Shown piece after piece: positions 1 through 8,770 of a stretch of DNA of 64,000 nucleotides. The stretch lies in the NCBI GenBank assembly GCA_036678685.1, contig JAZIHH010000020.1:620001-684000 (forward strand). The letters are read 5' to 3'. The notes under the pieces are model-generated. The model did not search any database, had not been told where the DNA came from, and saw only the letters and a list, made by a program, of their open reading frames with translations. This DNA comes from JAZIHH01 sp036678685 (GTDB taxonomy: Bacteria; Bacillota; UBA4882; UBA10575). Every line of letters starts with the position of its first letter. Within the stretch, counting starts at the first letter, position 1. The position numbers were made by a program, and so were the translations under genes.

Positions 1-1
1 C

Positions 2-976
2 GGCGGGCTCTGGACGCATGACAACACCATTTATGACGCTAATATCCATCCCAACGTGGTGGATCCCCATGTCTTTTATGATGCCGAAGGCAGGCTGTGG
101 ATGGTCTATGGTTCTTATTCCGGCGGGATTTTCATTCTGGAACTCGATCCGGAGACAGGTTTTCCTTTGCCGGACCAAGGTTACGGCAAGAAACTGGCCG
201 GCGGGAATCACAGCCGCATCGAAGGTCCGTTTATTCTGTACAATCAAACAACCGGTTATTATTATCTTTTCCTTAGTTTCGGCGGGCTGCACTCCGGAGG
301 CGGTTACAATATTAGAGTGGCGCGGGCCCAAAAGCCGGACGGGCCATATTATGACGGCCTGGGGCAAGACATGATCAACGCCCACGGTCCGCGGGGGAAA
401 ATGCTGGAGGACCAGGATCCCTTTATCGAACCTTACGGGGTTAAGATGATCGGGAACTTCCTCTTCCGGTCGGATTATGAATCCTACGGCTACACCTCCC
501 CGGGTCATAACTCCGCCTGCTACGATCCGGTGGAAGATAAATATTTCCTGATCTTCCATACCCGTTTCCCCCTCAGGGGCGAGTATCATGCGGTAAGGGT
601 TCACCAGATGTTCTTCAATGAGGACGGGTGGCCGGTCATCACCCCGTTGCCGTATGCCTGGGAAACAGCGGAAAAATTAACTGCGGCCGAGGTGGCAGGA
701 GGCTATCTATATATCAACCACGGGAAAGAGATTTCCTACCGAAGAAAAACCGCCGTGGAAATCTTCCTGGAGGAAGAGGGAACCATTTCCGGGGCCGTAA
801 CCGGAACCTGGCAGTTAAAAGGGGATTACCAGGCGGAATTGGTCATTGACGGCTCGGTCTACAAAGGAGTCTTTCTCCGGCAATGGGATCCGGCGGCGGA
901 GACATTTGTCATGACCTTCAGCGCCGTCGCGGAAGAAGGAATAACAATTTGGGGCAAAGAGTTGGTCGCTCGCTAA
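2..976 (+). CDS. GH43-family glycosidase, arabinanase-like (5' end outside window)
   Basis: This is the C-terminal part of a glycoside hydrolase family 43 enzyme, a five-bladed beta-propeller acting on arabinan or arabinoxylan. The reading frame is open to the window edge. Two GH43 signatures are visible: the aspartate in VVDPHVFYD (pKa-modulating residue) and the glutamate in RIEGPF (general acid). A later stretch, SPGHNSACYDP, is also typical of the family. The region aligns throughout with the first catalytic domain of the enzyme encoded at 2042-4840, so the two are paralogues, but this protein stops after that domain and lacks the second GH43 and AbfB parts. Export cannot be judged because the N-terminus is missing. 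Family assignment is firm; the exact substrate is inferred. Confidence 0.9.
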   Translation, partial: GGLWTHDNTIYDANIHPNVVDPHVFYDAEGRLWMVYGSYSGGIFILELDPETGFPLPDQGYGKKLAGGNHSRIEGPFILYNQTTGYYYLFLSFGGLHSGGGYNIRVARAQKPDGPYYDGLGQDMINAHGPRGKMLEDQDPFIEPYGVKMIGNFLFRSDYESYGYTSPGHNSACYDPVEDKYFLIFHTRFPLRGEYHAVRVHQMFFNEDGWPVITPLPYAWETAEKLTAAEVAGGYLYINHGKEISYRRKTAVEIFLEEEGTISGAVTGTWQLKGDYQAELVIDGSVYKGVFLRQWDPAAETFVMTFSAVAEEGITIWGKELVAR

Positions 977-1096
977 AGGCGTCAGTTCAGTACCGGTGGA
1001 CTGAAAATAGAGGAAAATATAGGAAGGGGAGGTGAGAGAGGAAAAGAAGGCGGGGCAAGGCGAAGGCAAGGATTGAAGTGTTTAGGAGGTATCATC

Positions 1097-1828
1097 ATGA
1101 GAAAACTTTCTGTTGTTTGTTTGGTCATCGTCGCGATGCTCTTTGTTTCCGGCTGTCAGGAAGTACCCCCGGAAATGAAGCCCTTAATCTATTATAGCTT
1201 TGACGAGGGCGGCGATGATGTAGTCACCGATCTTTCCGGAAATGAGAACCATGGAACTTTGGCCGGCGACGCCCATTTTTGCGAGGCCGGACGCTATGGC
1301 CGATCCCTTCATCTGCCCGGCACCGAGGCTTATCTGCGTTTGCCCAATAATATTATCAAGGACCTGTCGGAGATGACCATAGCCTGTTGGGTGGAATGCG
1401 CGACTAACGAACTCTGGAGCCGGGTCTTTGATTTTGCCGGCACCAGAGGTTTCATGTATTTAACGCTTAATGCGGGGGAACCGGCGGGCCATACCCGGTT
1501 TTCGATTTATGCCGGCAATCCGCAGACCGAACCCATTTTGACCTGTCCGGTGGAAGAAATACCCTTGAACACCTGGATCCATATTGCGGTTACCGTGTCC
1601 ACGGAGGAATATTGTTTCTATCTCAACGGGGAGAAGAAGGCGACGCTTTCCACCACGCACTTGCCCAAGGATATCGGGATGGATGCGATGAACGCCAATT
1701 ATCTCGGCAAATCTCAATTCCCCGACCCGTATTTTAACGGTCGTATCGACGAGTTTTACCTCTTTGACCGGGCGCTTTCCGCCAAAGAAGTTGTGGCCCT
1801 TTCCAAGCTCAATAAGGCACAACAATAG
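1097..1828 (+). CDS. LamG/concanavalin-type lectin-domain lipoprotein
   Basis: A secreted lipoprotein of about 243 residues. The start at 1097 is chosen because it follows a strong AGGAGGT site (1084-1090) and gives a compact signal peptide ending in VSGC, a lipobox with the lipidated Cys at residue 20. The mature part is one LamG-like jelly-roll domain (YYSFDEGG near the N-terminus, DLSGNENHG, and the closing GRIDEFYLFDRALSA). Such domains bind carbohydrate or serve as accessory modules of glycosidases. Lying between two GH43 genes on the same strand, it probably helps bind arabinose-containing polysaccharide at the cell surface. No catalytic residues are apparent. The domain call is solid; the substrate is inferred from neighbours. 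Confidence 0.85.
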   Translation: MRKLSVVCLVIVAMLFVSGCQEVPPEMKPLIYYSFDEGGDDVVTDLSGNENHGTLAGDAHFCEAGRYGRSLHLPGTEAYLRLPNNIIKDLSEMTIACWVECATNELWSRVFDFAGTRGFMYLTLNAGEPAGHTRFSIYAGNPQTEPILTCPVEEIPLNTWIHIAVTVSTEEYCFYLNGEKKATLSTTHLPKDIGMDAMNANYLGKSQFPDPYFNGRIDEFYLFDRALSAKEVVALSKLNKAQQ

Positions 1829-1955
1829 GGGATAATTAACCCGGAACCCGTCGCGGGACGATCCGGCGTGCCATTTTTTTGTCCGGCGGGTTATCGCCCG
1901 TTGAAGCAAGAGAAGAGAAGGGGCAAAGATTGAGCCGGATGACAGAAAAAAAGAG

Positions 1956-1979
1956 GCGGGCGGGGGTTCATCCGCCCGC
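1956..1979. other. GC-rich inverted repeat between lipoprotein and GH43 gene
   Basis: An 8-bp perfect stem (GCGGGCGG / CCGCCCGC) with an 8-nt loop. On the plus strand no T-run follows it, so it is not a clear terminator for the lipoprotein gene. An A-run precedes it, which gives a T-tract only on the minus strand, where no gene needs it. It may stabilise or attenuate the transcript. Confidence 0.35.
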
Positions 1980-2041
1980 TTGATAAAAGAAAAACCGTTT
2001 CTGGTAACGGGATAGTTTTGTCGAGGAGGGGATGAACGGGG

Positions 2042-4840
2042 ATGGGTCTTGGAAGAGGTCTTTTTGTTGTTTTCTTCCTTGTGCTGTTCATATGTTTCCC
2101 GGGCAGGAGTACGATGGCGTTTGAGGGGAATTTACGGGCCCATTTCGCTTTTGAAGGGGATTTTGCCGATGCGGCCGGAGATTTCCCCGCCGGCCAAGTC
2201 ATCGTGGGGGATAAAATCGGACCCCGGCCGGGAGCGGTTACGGCCGGCCCGCAATTTACGGAAGTCAGCGTTCACGATCCGATGGTCATCCGCGACCATG
2301 ACACCTTTTATGTGTTTGGTTCCCACTTGGCGGCAGCCAAGTCCAAAGATTTAATTGAGTGGCAGCAAATTTCCACCCATGTACACGAGGGAAATCCGTT
2401 GGTGCCCAACGTGTATGAAGAGTTCGGCGAGTCTTTACAATGGGCGGGAACGGATACGACCTGGGCGAAGAGCATCATAAAACTTAACGGCAAATATCAC
2501 ATGTATTACAGTGTCAGCACCTGGGGGAGTCCCCGGTCGGCGATCGCCCTGGCGACCGCGGAACATATTGAGGGACCTTACAAGTATGAAGGAATGATCT
2601 TAAATTCCGGCCTCCAGGGTGACCAGGAGGGAGAAGAGTATATACGGACCATCCACCCCAATGCCATTGATCCCCATGTTTTCTTCGACCATGAAGGCAA
2701 CTTGTGGATGGTTTACGGTTCTTATTTCGGCGGGATCCATATTTTAAAAATGGATCCGGAAACGGGGCGGCCTTACCCGGGGCAGGGTTACGGGAAAAGA
2801 CTGGCCGGTGGCAGTCATGCGCCCATGGAAGGACCGGAGATCCACTACCATCCGGAAACCGGCTACTATTACCTGTTTGTTTCCTTCGGCACCCTGGCGT
2901 CCCACGGCGGGTACAACATCCGGGTGGCCCGGTCCCAAAATCCCGACGGCCCTTATTATGACCCGTCAGGAAATGATATGCGGGAAGCGACAGGAAGGGC
3001 AATTCAAGCCTACGGCGCCCGCCTTATCGGGAATTTCCGCTTCGCTGAATCGAAAATCAGTTATCTTTCACCCGGACACAACTCGTATTTTTACGATGCG
3101 GAGACCGGTAAGGGGTATATTTTCTTCCATGCCCGTTTTCCAGGAAAGGGAGAGATGCATAATTTACGGGTGCACCAGATCCTGATGAATGCCGGGGGTT
3201 GGCCGGTGTGCGCCCCGCACCGCTACGCCGGGGAGACGGCCCGCGCCGTATTACCGGAAGAAGTGACCGGTGTGTACCAGTATATCAATCACGGCAAATC
3301 TATTTCCGCCGCGGTCAATGAGTCGGTTCTGATTGAACTTGAACCCGGCGGTGTCATTGCCGGGGCCGTGGAGGGCGAATGGAAAATGACCGGGGATTAC
3401 ACGGTTGATTTGACCGTGGACGGCCGGGTCTACCATGGCGTTTTTCTGGAACAGTGGGACGACGGCTTAAAAGAATATGTGATGACTTTCAGTGCTCTTT
3501 CCGAGGAGGGTGTCGCCGTCTGGGGCAGCCGGATACAACAAGCCGACAACCCGGTTGTGAAAAATGTACGCACCGCCGACCCGGCGCCGTTGGTTTATAA
3601 CGGGAGATTTTATATTGTCTGCGGTCAGGACGAAGCGGCCACCACCGAATTTGATATGTACGGCTGGCGCCTTCTTTCCTCCGCGGACATGAAAAACTGG
3701 ACGGATCACGGGATCATTGTCCGGGCGTCGGATGTCGACTGGCTTCCCCCAAACCGGGCCTGGGCTTCCCAGATTGTCTACAGGGACGGTTACTTCTATT
3801 TCTATGTCTGCGGTGACGGGCAAATTGGAGTTTTACGCGCCACCGAGATTACCGGCCCCTATCTTGATGTCAACGGAAAGCCCTTGTTGACCAATGCCGA
3901 CCCTTGGGCGCCGACCATGACGATTGATCCCTGTGTCTTCATTGATGATGACGGCCGGGCGTATTTATGGTACGGCCTGGGGAGATGTTGTTTTGTGGAG
4001 CTAAATGACGACATGATCTCCCTGAAGGGTCCGGTTAGAACTGTGCGTAACCTCCCCTTCTACCTGGAAGCACCTTTTGTCATCAAAGAAAACGGCACTT
4101 ATTTCTTGTTATACGCCGACGGTCCCTGGCCGTCCCGGATTCGTTACGCCACTTCCTCCAGTGTGCACGGTCCGTGGACGCACCGCGGGGTTATTGGCGA
4201 GCCCACCGGAAACGGAACCAATCACCCCGGCGCGGCGTTCTTTAATGGTGAGTGGTGGTATGTCTATCATACGGAAGAACTCTCCAAAGGTAATCCTTAC
4301 AGCAGATCCGTGTGCGTTGACCGGATGATCATTGAAGGCGATACAATCAAGCCGGTTACTTACAGTTCGTTCTGGATGGACGAGGAAGAGGCGGCAAGGC
4401 CCGATCCTGTCCAACCTGTCGCCGGAATGTATAAGCGGCTGCAGTCGTTTAATTTTCCGAACCGGTATTTCCGGCATGACAACAGACAACTAAAAATCGA
4501 TGTCCATTTTGACCCGCCGGCCGACGCCCAATGGAAAATCGTACCCGGGCTGGCGGAGGCGGGAGAGGGATACGTATCTTTTGCCTCCGTTGATTATCCT
4601 GGCTATTATATAAGACAATACAATTATTTTCTCCGTCTTGACCCGGATGACGGTTCCGACGACTTCAAAGCCGATGCCACTTTTAAAATAGTACCGGGTT
4701 GGAAAGACAGCAATTGGGTTTCCTTCCAATCCTATAAGTATCCCGACCGTTATATCCGGCACCGTAACTTCCTTTTATTCATTGACCGGATTCTTACCGA
4801 TCTGGACAGGCAGGATGCCACCTGGCGGATAACGGACTAG
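2042..4840 (+). CDS. Secreted two-domain GH43 arabinosidase with C-terminal AbfB (CBM42) domain
   Basis: A 932-residue exported enzyme. An N-terminal hydrophobic signal (residues 7-20) is followed by a short LamG-like remnant, then GH43 domain 1 (about 70-490), GH43 domain 2 (about 500-790), and an arabinofuranose-binding AbfB domain (about 795-932; motifs FPNRYFRH and YPDRYIRH). Domain 1 shows the GH43 triad as D79 in VHDP, D in AIDPHVFFD and E in PMEGPE; domain 2 as D in TADPAP, D in DPCVFIDDD and E in YLEAPF. Both catalytic sites look intact, suggesting two complementary alpha-L-arabinofuranosidase/arabinanase activities on a tethered substrate. The start at 2042 follows GAGGAGGGG by about 10 nt. 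It follows the LamG lipoprotein, and the LacI-type regulator lies downstream. Confidence 0.92.
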   Translation: MGLGRGLFVVFFLVLFICFPGRSTMAFEGNLRAHFAFEGDFADAAGDFPAGQVIVGDKIGPRPGAVTAGPQFTEVSVHDPMVIRDHDTFYVFGSHLAAAKSKDLIEWQQISTHVHEGNPLVPNVYEEFGESLQWAGTDTTWAKSIIKLNGKYHMYYSVSTWGSPRSAIALATAEHIEGPYKYEGMILNSGLQGDQEGEEYIRTIHPNAIDPHVFFDHEGNLWMVYGSYFGGIHILKMDPETGRPYPGQGYGKRLAGGSHAPMEGPEIHYHPETGYYYLFVSFGTLASHGGYNIRVARSQNPDGPYYDPSGNDMREATGRAIQAYGARLIGNFRFAESKISYLSPGHNSYFYDAETGKGYIFFHARFPGKGEMHNLRVHQILMNAGGWPVCAPHRYAGETARAVLPEEVTGVYQYINHGKSISAAVNESVLIELEPGGVIAGAVEGEWKMTGDYTVDLTVDGRVYHGVFLEQWDDGLKEYVMTFSALSEEGVAVWGSRIQQADNPVVKNVRTADPAPLVYNGRFYIVCGQDEAATTEFDMYGWRLLSSADMKNWTDHGIIVRASDVDWLPPNRAWASQIVYRDGYFYFYVCGDGQIGVLRATEITGPYLDVNGKPLLTNADPWAPTMTIDPCVFIDDDGRAYLWYGLGRCCFVELNDDMISLKGPVRTVRNLPFYLEAPFVIKENGTYFLLYADGPWPSRIRYATSSSVHGPWTHRGVIGEPTGNGTNHPGAAFFNGEWWYVYHTEELSKGNPYSRSVCVDRMIIEGDTIKPVTYSSFWMDEEEAARPDPVQPVAGMYKRLQSFNFPNRYFRHDNRQLKIDVHFDPPADAQWKIVPGLAEAGEGYVSFASVDYPGYYIRQYNYFLRLDPDDGSDDFKADATFKIVPGWKDSNWVSFQSYKYPDRYIRHRNFLLFIDRILTDLDRQDATWRITD

Positions 4841-5147
4841 CTTATATTTTCCGCTTTTTCCCGGGGCAATGAATAACAAAGAGGTACTTGACGGATTTCA
4901 AGAGTTTCCTATGCTCCCGCCGGGGACGGGAGGGGGCAAAGCCGGATCCGGACCCGGGTTGTTGCAAAATAAAAATAAATAACAATATGGCTAATTTATG
5001 GTACAATATAGTATAATGGCATACGGTGAATTACTTTCCGCAAAATATTTCGCCGGGAATTACAGGGATGAAAGGCCGGATTTACCGGTTAATTTGCGTT
5101 GTCAAGCGGTTGCAAGTAAAAAAACCTCAAGTGATGGTGGATGATAA
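4841..5147 (+). promoter_or_regulatory. Intergenic region with probable promoter of the LacI-type gene
   Basis: No gene is visible in these 307 bases. An AT-rich block carries a consensus -10 hexamer TATAAT at 5012-5017, with a second candidate TACAAT at 5002-5007; neither has a strong -35. A CTCCCG/CGGGAG hairpin at 4914-4932 lacks a T-tract, so termination of the upstream GH43 gene there is uncertain. The gene at 5148 has a modest GGTGG ribosome site. I found no convincing symmetric LacI operator. Confidence 0.45.
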
Positions 5148-6137
5148 ATGAAACACGTGACAATAAAAGATGTAGCCAAAAGGGCGAATGTTGGTATTGC
5201 CACAGCCTCCCGCGCCCTTAATAATAAAAGTGACGTCAGTCCCGAGACCCGGCAACGGGTCCTGGAAGCGGCCGAAGCTTTAGGTTATGTTCCCAACCTG
5301 TTGGCGAGGGGACTCCTTTCCGGGCGCACAAAAACCGTGGGCGTGGTCGTCACTTCCATCCTGAATCCCTTTTATGCTGTGGTGGTATCCGAAATCGAAC
5401 GGGTGTTAAGCGCCAAAGGATACAATTTAGTACTCTGTAATTCCAATGAGTCGTCGAAGACAGAGTTTGAAGCGGTCCGGATGCTTAGGGAACAAAGGGT
5501 GGACGGGATTATTATCGCCCCGGTGGAAGAAAAATCCCGAACTGTGCAGTACCTTGTGGACAACCAGGTCCCGTTTACCCTGGTGGCAAGAAACAACCCG
5601 GGGGTTGACACCGATTATGTGGTTTGTGACGACAAGAGGATCGGGGAACTGGCCGCCGACTATCTTATTAAAAAAGGACACCGTCATATTCTCTTCCTCA
5701 ATTCCTGGCGTAATTCCAGCGCCATGCTGAGGCTGGAGGGGTTCCGGCAGAGAATGGAAAAGGCCGGTATTTCCGTCCCGCCGGAACTGGTGCGGGCCCT
5801 GAGAATCAGCGACAGTATAGAGGAAGCGGTGCTCAGTGCTTTGCGCGGCAGGATCAAACCCACAGCCATCTTCTGTTTTTGTGATGTGATGGCCCTTTCC
5901 GTGATGCGGGTCCTCAATGACAAAAACATTAAAGTACCCGCTGAGATTGCCGTCATGGGATGTGATAATGTCGCTTTTACCGAGTTTATGAATCCCCCCC
6001 TGACCACCATGGATATCGGGAAGGAAGAAATGGGGGCGCAAGCCGCCGAAATCCTTCTGGGAAGGTTGAGAAGGCGCCGTAAGAAAACGGTCAATGTTAC
6101 GCTTGAACCAAGGTTAATTATCCGTTCCTCCACCTGA
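5148..6137 (+). CDS. LacI/PurR-family transcriptional regulator
   Basis: A 329-residue LacI-family repressor. The N-terminal helix-turn-helix (residues about 3-50: TIKDVAKRANVGIATASRA, then the hinge helix VPNLLARGL) is followed by a periplasmic-binding-protein-like effector domain with typical motifs (VVVTSILNPFYAVVV, VDGIIIAP, AIFCFCDVMALSVMR, LTTMDIG). It probably senses a sugar released from arabinan and controls the GH43 and LamG genes directly upstream, which is the usual arrangement for LacI regulators of polysaccharide utilisation. A strong intrinsic terminator follows the stop codon, separating it from the oxidoreductase operon. Family certain; ligand unknown. Confidence 0.93.
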   Translation: MKHVTIKDVAKRANVGIATASRALNNKSDVSPETRQRVLEAAEALGYVPNLLARGLLSGRTKTVGVVVTSILNPFYAVVVSEIERVLSAKGYNLVLCNSNESSKTEFEAVRMLREQRVDGIIIAPVEEKSRTVQYLVDNQVPFTLVARNNPGVDTDYVVCDDKRIGELAADYLIKKGHRHILFLNSWRNSSAMLRLEGFRQRMEKAGISVPPELVRALRISDSIEEAVLSALRGRIKPTAIFCFCDVMALSVMRVLNDKNIKVPAEIAVMGCDNVAFTEFMNPPLTTMDIGKEEMGAQAAEILLGRLRRRRKKTVNVTLEPRLIIRSST

Positions 6138-6165
6138 GCTGTTCCTCCGGAGGCCGCGCGAAAAA

Positions 6166-6189
6166 ACCCCGGTTGGACGGGGTTTTTTT
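6166..6189 (+). terminator. Rho-independent terminator after LacI-type gene
   Basis: Stem ACCCCG (6166-6171) and CGGGGT (6178-6183) with a GTTGGA loop, followed by a run of seven T. An A-run before the stem extends pairing with the T-tract. Ends the arabinan regulator transcript. Confidence 0.9.
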
Positions 6190-6367
6190 GCAGGTTGTCT
6201 TTCTTTTTGTCGCCGCTGCAGGGGCCGGGGAGAGGGGTACAAAATATCTTGGACAGCAATCTTGGGCAACGCCAGTGTTAAATATTATAATTTTTTTAAA
6301 AATAGCAGGAATATGCTGAAGGTTGTAGTAATTATTACTATACATACTTTTATAAAAATAGAATTTA

Positions 6368-6381
6368 TATTGTCGACAATA
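6368..6381. promoter_or_regulatory. 14-bp palindromic putative operator upstream of the oxidoreductase operon
   Basis: TATTGTCGACAATA is a perfect palindrome, followed one base later by a third half-site GACAAT. It lies in an AT-rich intergenic region about 57 bases before the Fe-S protein start and downstream of possible promoter elements (TATAAT at 6286-6291). The GT-N2-AC core resembles operators of GntR/FadR-type regulators. The assignment to a regulator family is inference. Confidence 0.5.
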
Positions 6382-6437
6382 GACAATTTAGAAAAAAATT
6401 ACTAAGTCTTGCGCCATAGGCGAGGGGGGTAAGAAAA

Positions 6438-6848
6438 ATGAGCGAGCGGTTATACATTGACGAAAGTCTGTGTACGGAATGCGGGATATGTCTTTTGGCA
6501 TGTTCGTTTGCGAAGAAGAGGTCTTTCAATCCGAAGCAGGCGCGGTTAAGGCTGGAAGAAAAGAGCAAGGGTTTGACGATCGTCCCGGTGGTCTGCATTC
6601 AATGCGGGAATCCGGCCTGTTTACGTGTTTGTCCGGTCAAAGCCATCTCCCGGGCGGAGGACGGGAGGGTGCTGGTGGACGAGGAGAAGTGCACCGGGTG
6701 TAAGCTTTGCGAGAAGTACTGTCCGTTGGGGGCGATTAAGGTCGACAAGAATACGCGGAAGGCGGAGAAATGTGATCTTTGCGGTGACGGGGAGGCGCAA
6801 TGTGCCAAGTGGTGTCCGACGGACGCAATTAAGGTGGTGAACATCTAA
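6438..6848 (+). CDS. Four-cluster ferredoxin-like electron-transfer subunit of aldehyde oxidoreductase
   Basis: A 136-residue iron-sulfur protein with sixteen cysteines in four groups: CTECGICLLAC, CIQCGNPACLRVC, CTGCKLCEKYC and CDLCGDGEAQCAKWC. This is the polyferredoxin pattern of HycB/DmsB-type subunits and of the small subunit AorA of multi-subunit tungsten aldehyde oxidoreductases, predicting four [4Fe-4S] clusters. It stands one base before the catalytic-subunit gene, so the pair is almost certainly one complex, this subunit passing electrons from the tungstopterin site to ferredoxin or another carrier. It has no signal peptide and is cytoplasmic. A GGGGGG-type ribosome site precedes the start. 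Function as AOR partner is inferred from context and cluster pattern. Confidence 0.9.
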   Translation: MSERLYIDESLCTECGICLLACSFAKKRSFNPKQARLRLEEKSKGLTIVPVVCIQCGNPACLRVCPVKAISRAEDGRVLVDEEKCTGCKLCEKYCPLGAIKVDKNTRKAEKCDLCGDGEAQCAKWCPTDAIKVVNI

Positions 6849-6849
6849 A

Positions 6850-8700
6850 ATGATGGGTTCATTCTGGGGCAAACTGTTGAGCGTAGATTTGACGGCGGGG
6901 AGCTGGCGGGTGCTGGAGATTCCGGAGGAGCTTGGCCGGTTGTACCTGGGCGGCAAGGGTTTGGGTGCGCGGTTGCTGTATGATCTGTCGCCGGAAGGAG
7001 CGGATCCGTTGGCGCCGGAGAGTCCGGTTTTCTACATGACCGGGCCGTTGACGGGGACGATAGCGCCGTCGATGCGCGGTTGTCTTGTGGCCAAATCACC
7101 GCTGACCGGGTTGTTTTGCGACACATATTTTGGCGGTCATTTTTCCCAGGAGATCAAGTATGCGGGATACGACGGGATAGTGATAACGGGGAAAGCCGGG
7201 GGTCCGGTGATGCTGGTGGTTGATGATGAGAAGGTGAGCATCGAGGACGCCTCCCACCTGTGGGGCAAAGACACCTATGAAGTGTATGACCTGTTGGAGA
7301 AGGAGAAAAATGCGGGGTTTAAAATCTCCTGTATTGGGCCGGCCGGGGAGAATCTGGTCCGTTACGCGCTGGTAGACTGTCAGCCGCACCGGCAGGCCGG
7401 CCGCGGCGGGCTGGGTGCGGTCTTGGGGTCGAAGAACCTCAAGGCGGTGCTGGTCCGGGGGACCCGGGGGGTGCGGGTGAAAGACGAGAGCGCCTTTATG
7501 GAGTGGGTGGGCAAGGCCACCAAAGCGCTGAGGGATTCCCCGTCGATCCGGGAACTGACCGAGGGGAGCACCGTCGGGGGGAACCTGGCCTTTTCCAATG
7601 ATTACGGTTACCTGCCGACCCGGAATTTTTCCGACGGTTCGTACGAGAAAGTCGACAAATTAATGGCCGAACACCATAAAGAGCGGATCTGGCTGAGGGA
7701 TTTTGGGTGTGCAGGTTGTCCGATTCGCTGCAGCAAACTGGGGGTAATCAGGAGAGGGAAGTACCAGGGGTTGTACTGTGACAACGTGGAATACGAGGCG
7801 GTTGGGCTGCTGGGCAGCAACTGCGACATATCGGACGTGGAAACCCTGGCCTACCTGAACAACCTCTGCGACCGTTTAGGTTTGGACAACATCAGCGCCG
7901 GCAATGTTCTGGGTTTCTGCATGGAAGCGCAGGAGAGAGGGATTTTAAGTCCGGCGGAGACCGACGGGATAGAGATTAAATTTGGCGACGCCGAGGCGAT
8001 GACCGTTTTGCTCAATAAGATCGCCAGGCGGGAAGGGATTGGGGATCTGCTGGCCAACGGCGTGAAGGCCACGGCGGAGCATTTGGGGAAAGGGGCCGAG
8101 GAGTTTGCGGCGCAGATCAAGGGTCTGGAGACGCCGGCCTGGGGCCCGCGGGGAACGGTGGCCATGGGGCTGTCGTACATGACCGCGGACCGGGGCGGTT
8201 GCCACATGCGGGCCTTTCCGATCCAGTATGAAACCGGTGAGCCCTGGCCGAAAGGGGTCGAGCTTACCCCCACTTCCACCGAGCACAAACCGGAACTGGT
8301 CATTTGGGAACAAAACTATGTGGCGGCCGAATTTTCCCTGGTGATTTGTGACATGGGGCGGTTTGCGATTCCCATAGAGACCTACGCCCGGTTGTTGGCG
8401 GCGGCCACCGGTATTGACCTGGATGTAGACGAGTTTGTCAAGACCGGGGAGCGGGTCTGGAACATGTCCCGTCTGTATAATTTGCGGGAGAAGGGGCCGA
8501 TGAGGGAAGCGAATATGCCCAAAAGGTTCCAGGAGCCCCTGCCCAGTGGTTTTTGCCGGGGGCACCATTTCACGCCGGAGATGATGGAGGCTCTCGTTCA
8601 GGAGTATTATCGTCTCAGGGGGTGGGATGAAGAAGGGAAACCGACCGCGTCCAAACTGCAGGAACTGGAGATCAAAACGGAAAGAGCGTTTCGGCCATAG
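6850..8700 (+). CDS. Tungsten-type aldehyde:ferredoxin oxidoreductase, catalytic subunit
   Basis: A 616-residue member of the AOR family, which oxidises aldehydes to carboxylic acids at a bis-tungstopterin (or Mo) centre, delivering electrons to ferredoxin. N-terminal motifs (GKLLSVDLT, GGKGLGARLLYDL) are characteristic. The proximal [4Fe-4S] ligands are C287, C290 and C294 in CAGCPIRC, with the fourth at C500 in VICDMGRF. Length matches the family. The downstream enolase-like, glycerate 2-kinase and LarA genes suggest the substrate could be glyceraldehyde, as in archaeal glyceraldehyde oxidoreductases, but the family also uses many other aldehydes and aromatic acyl substrates. No pterin-cofactor genes are nearby. 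Confidence 0.93.
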   Translation: MMGSFWGKLLSVDLTAGSWRVLEIPEELGRLYLGGKGLGARLLYDLSPEGADPLAPESPVFYMTGPLTGTIAPSMRGCLVAKSPLTGLFCDTYFGGHFSQEIKYAGYDGIVITGKAGGPVMLVVDDEKVSIEDASHLWGKDTYEVYDLLEKEKNAGFKISCIGPAGENLVRYALVDCQPHRQAGRGGLGAVLGSKNLKAVLVRGTRGVRVKDESAFMEWVGKATKALRDSPSIRELTEGSTVGGNLAFSNDYGYLPTRNFSDGSYEKVDKLMAEHHKERIWLRDFGCAGCPIRCSKLGVIRRGKYQGLYCDNVEYEAVGLLGSNCDISDVETLAYLNNLCDRLGLDNISAGNVLGFCMEAQERGILSPAETDGIEIKFGDAEAMTVLLNKIARREGIGDLLANGVKATAEHLGKGAEEFAAQIKGLETPAWGPRGTVAMGLSYMTADRGGCHMRAFPIQYETGEPWPKGVELTPTSTEHKPELVIWEQNYVAAEFSLVICDMGRFAIPIETYARLLAAATGIDLDVDEFVKTGERVWNMSRLYNLREKGPMREANMPKRFQEPLPSGFCRGHHFTPEMMEALVQEYYRLRGWDEEGKPTASKLQELEIKTERAFRP

Positions 8701-8770
8701 AAGGTTTAGTTAATGTTTTTCATAAGAGGCAACGCCAAGATACTTTACTTAACAAAGGAGCTTGATGAAG

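Noticed and set aside
1956..1979. Terminator after the LamG lipoprotein gene
   Set aside because: The hairpin lacks a T-run on the coding strand, so it is recorded only as an inverted repeat.
5085..5120. Possible LacI-type operator around TTGTCAAGCGGTTGCAAG
   Set aside because: The half-sites are not symmetric, so it does not make a convincing palindrome.
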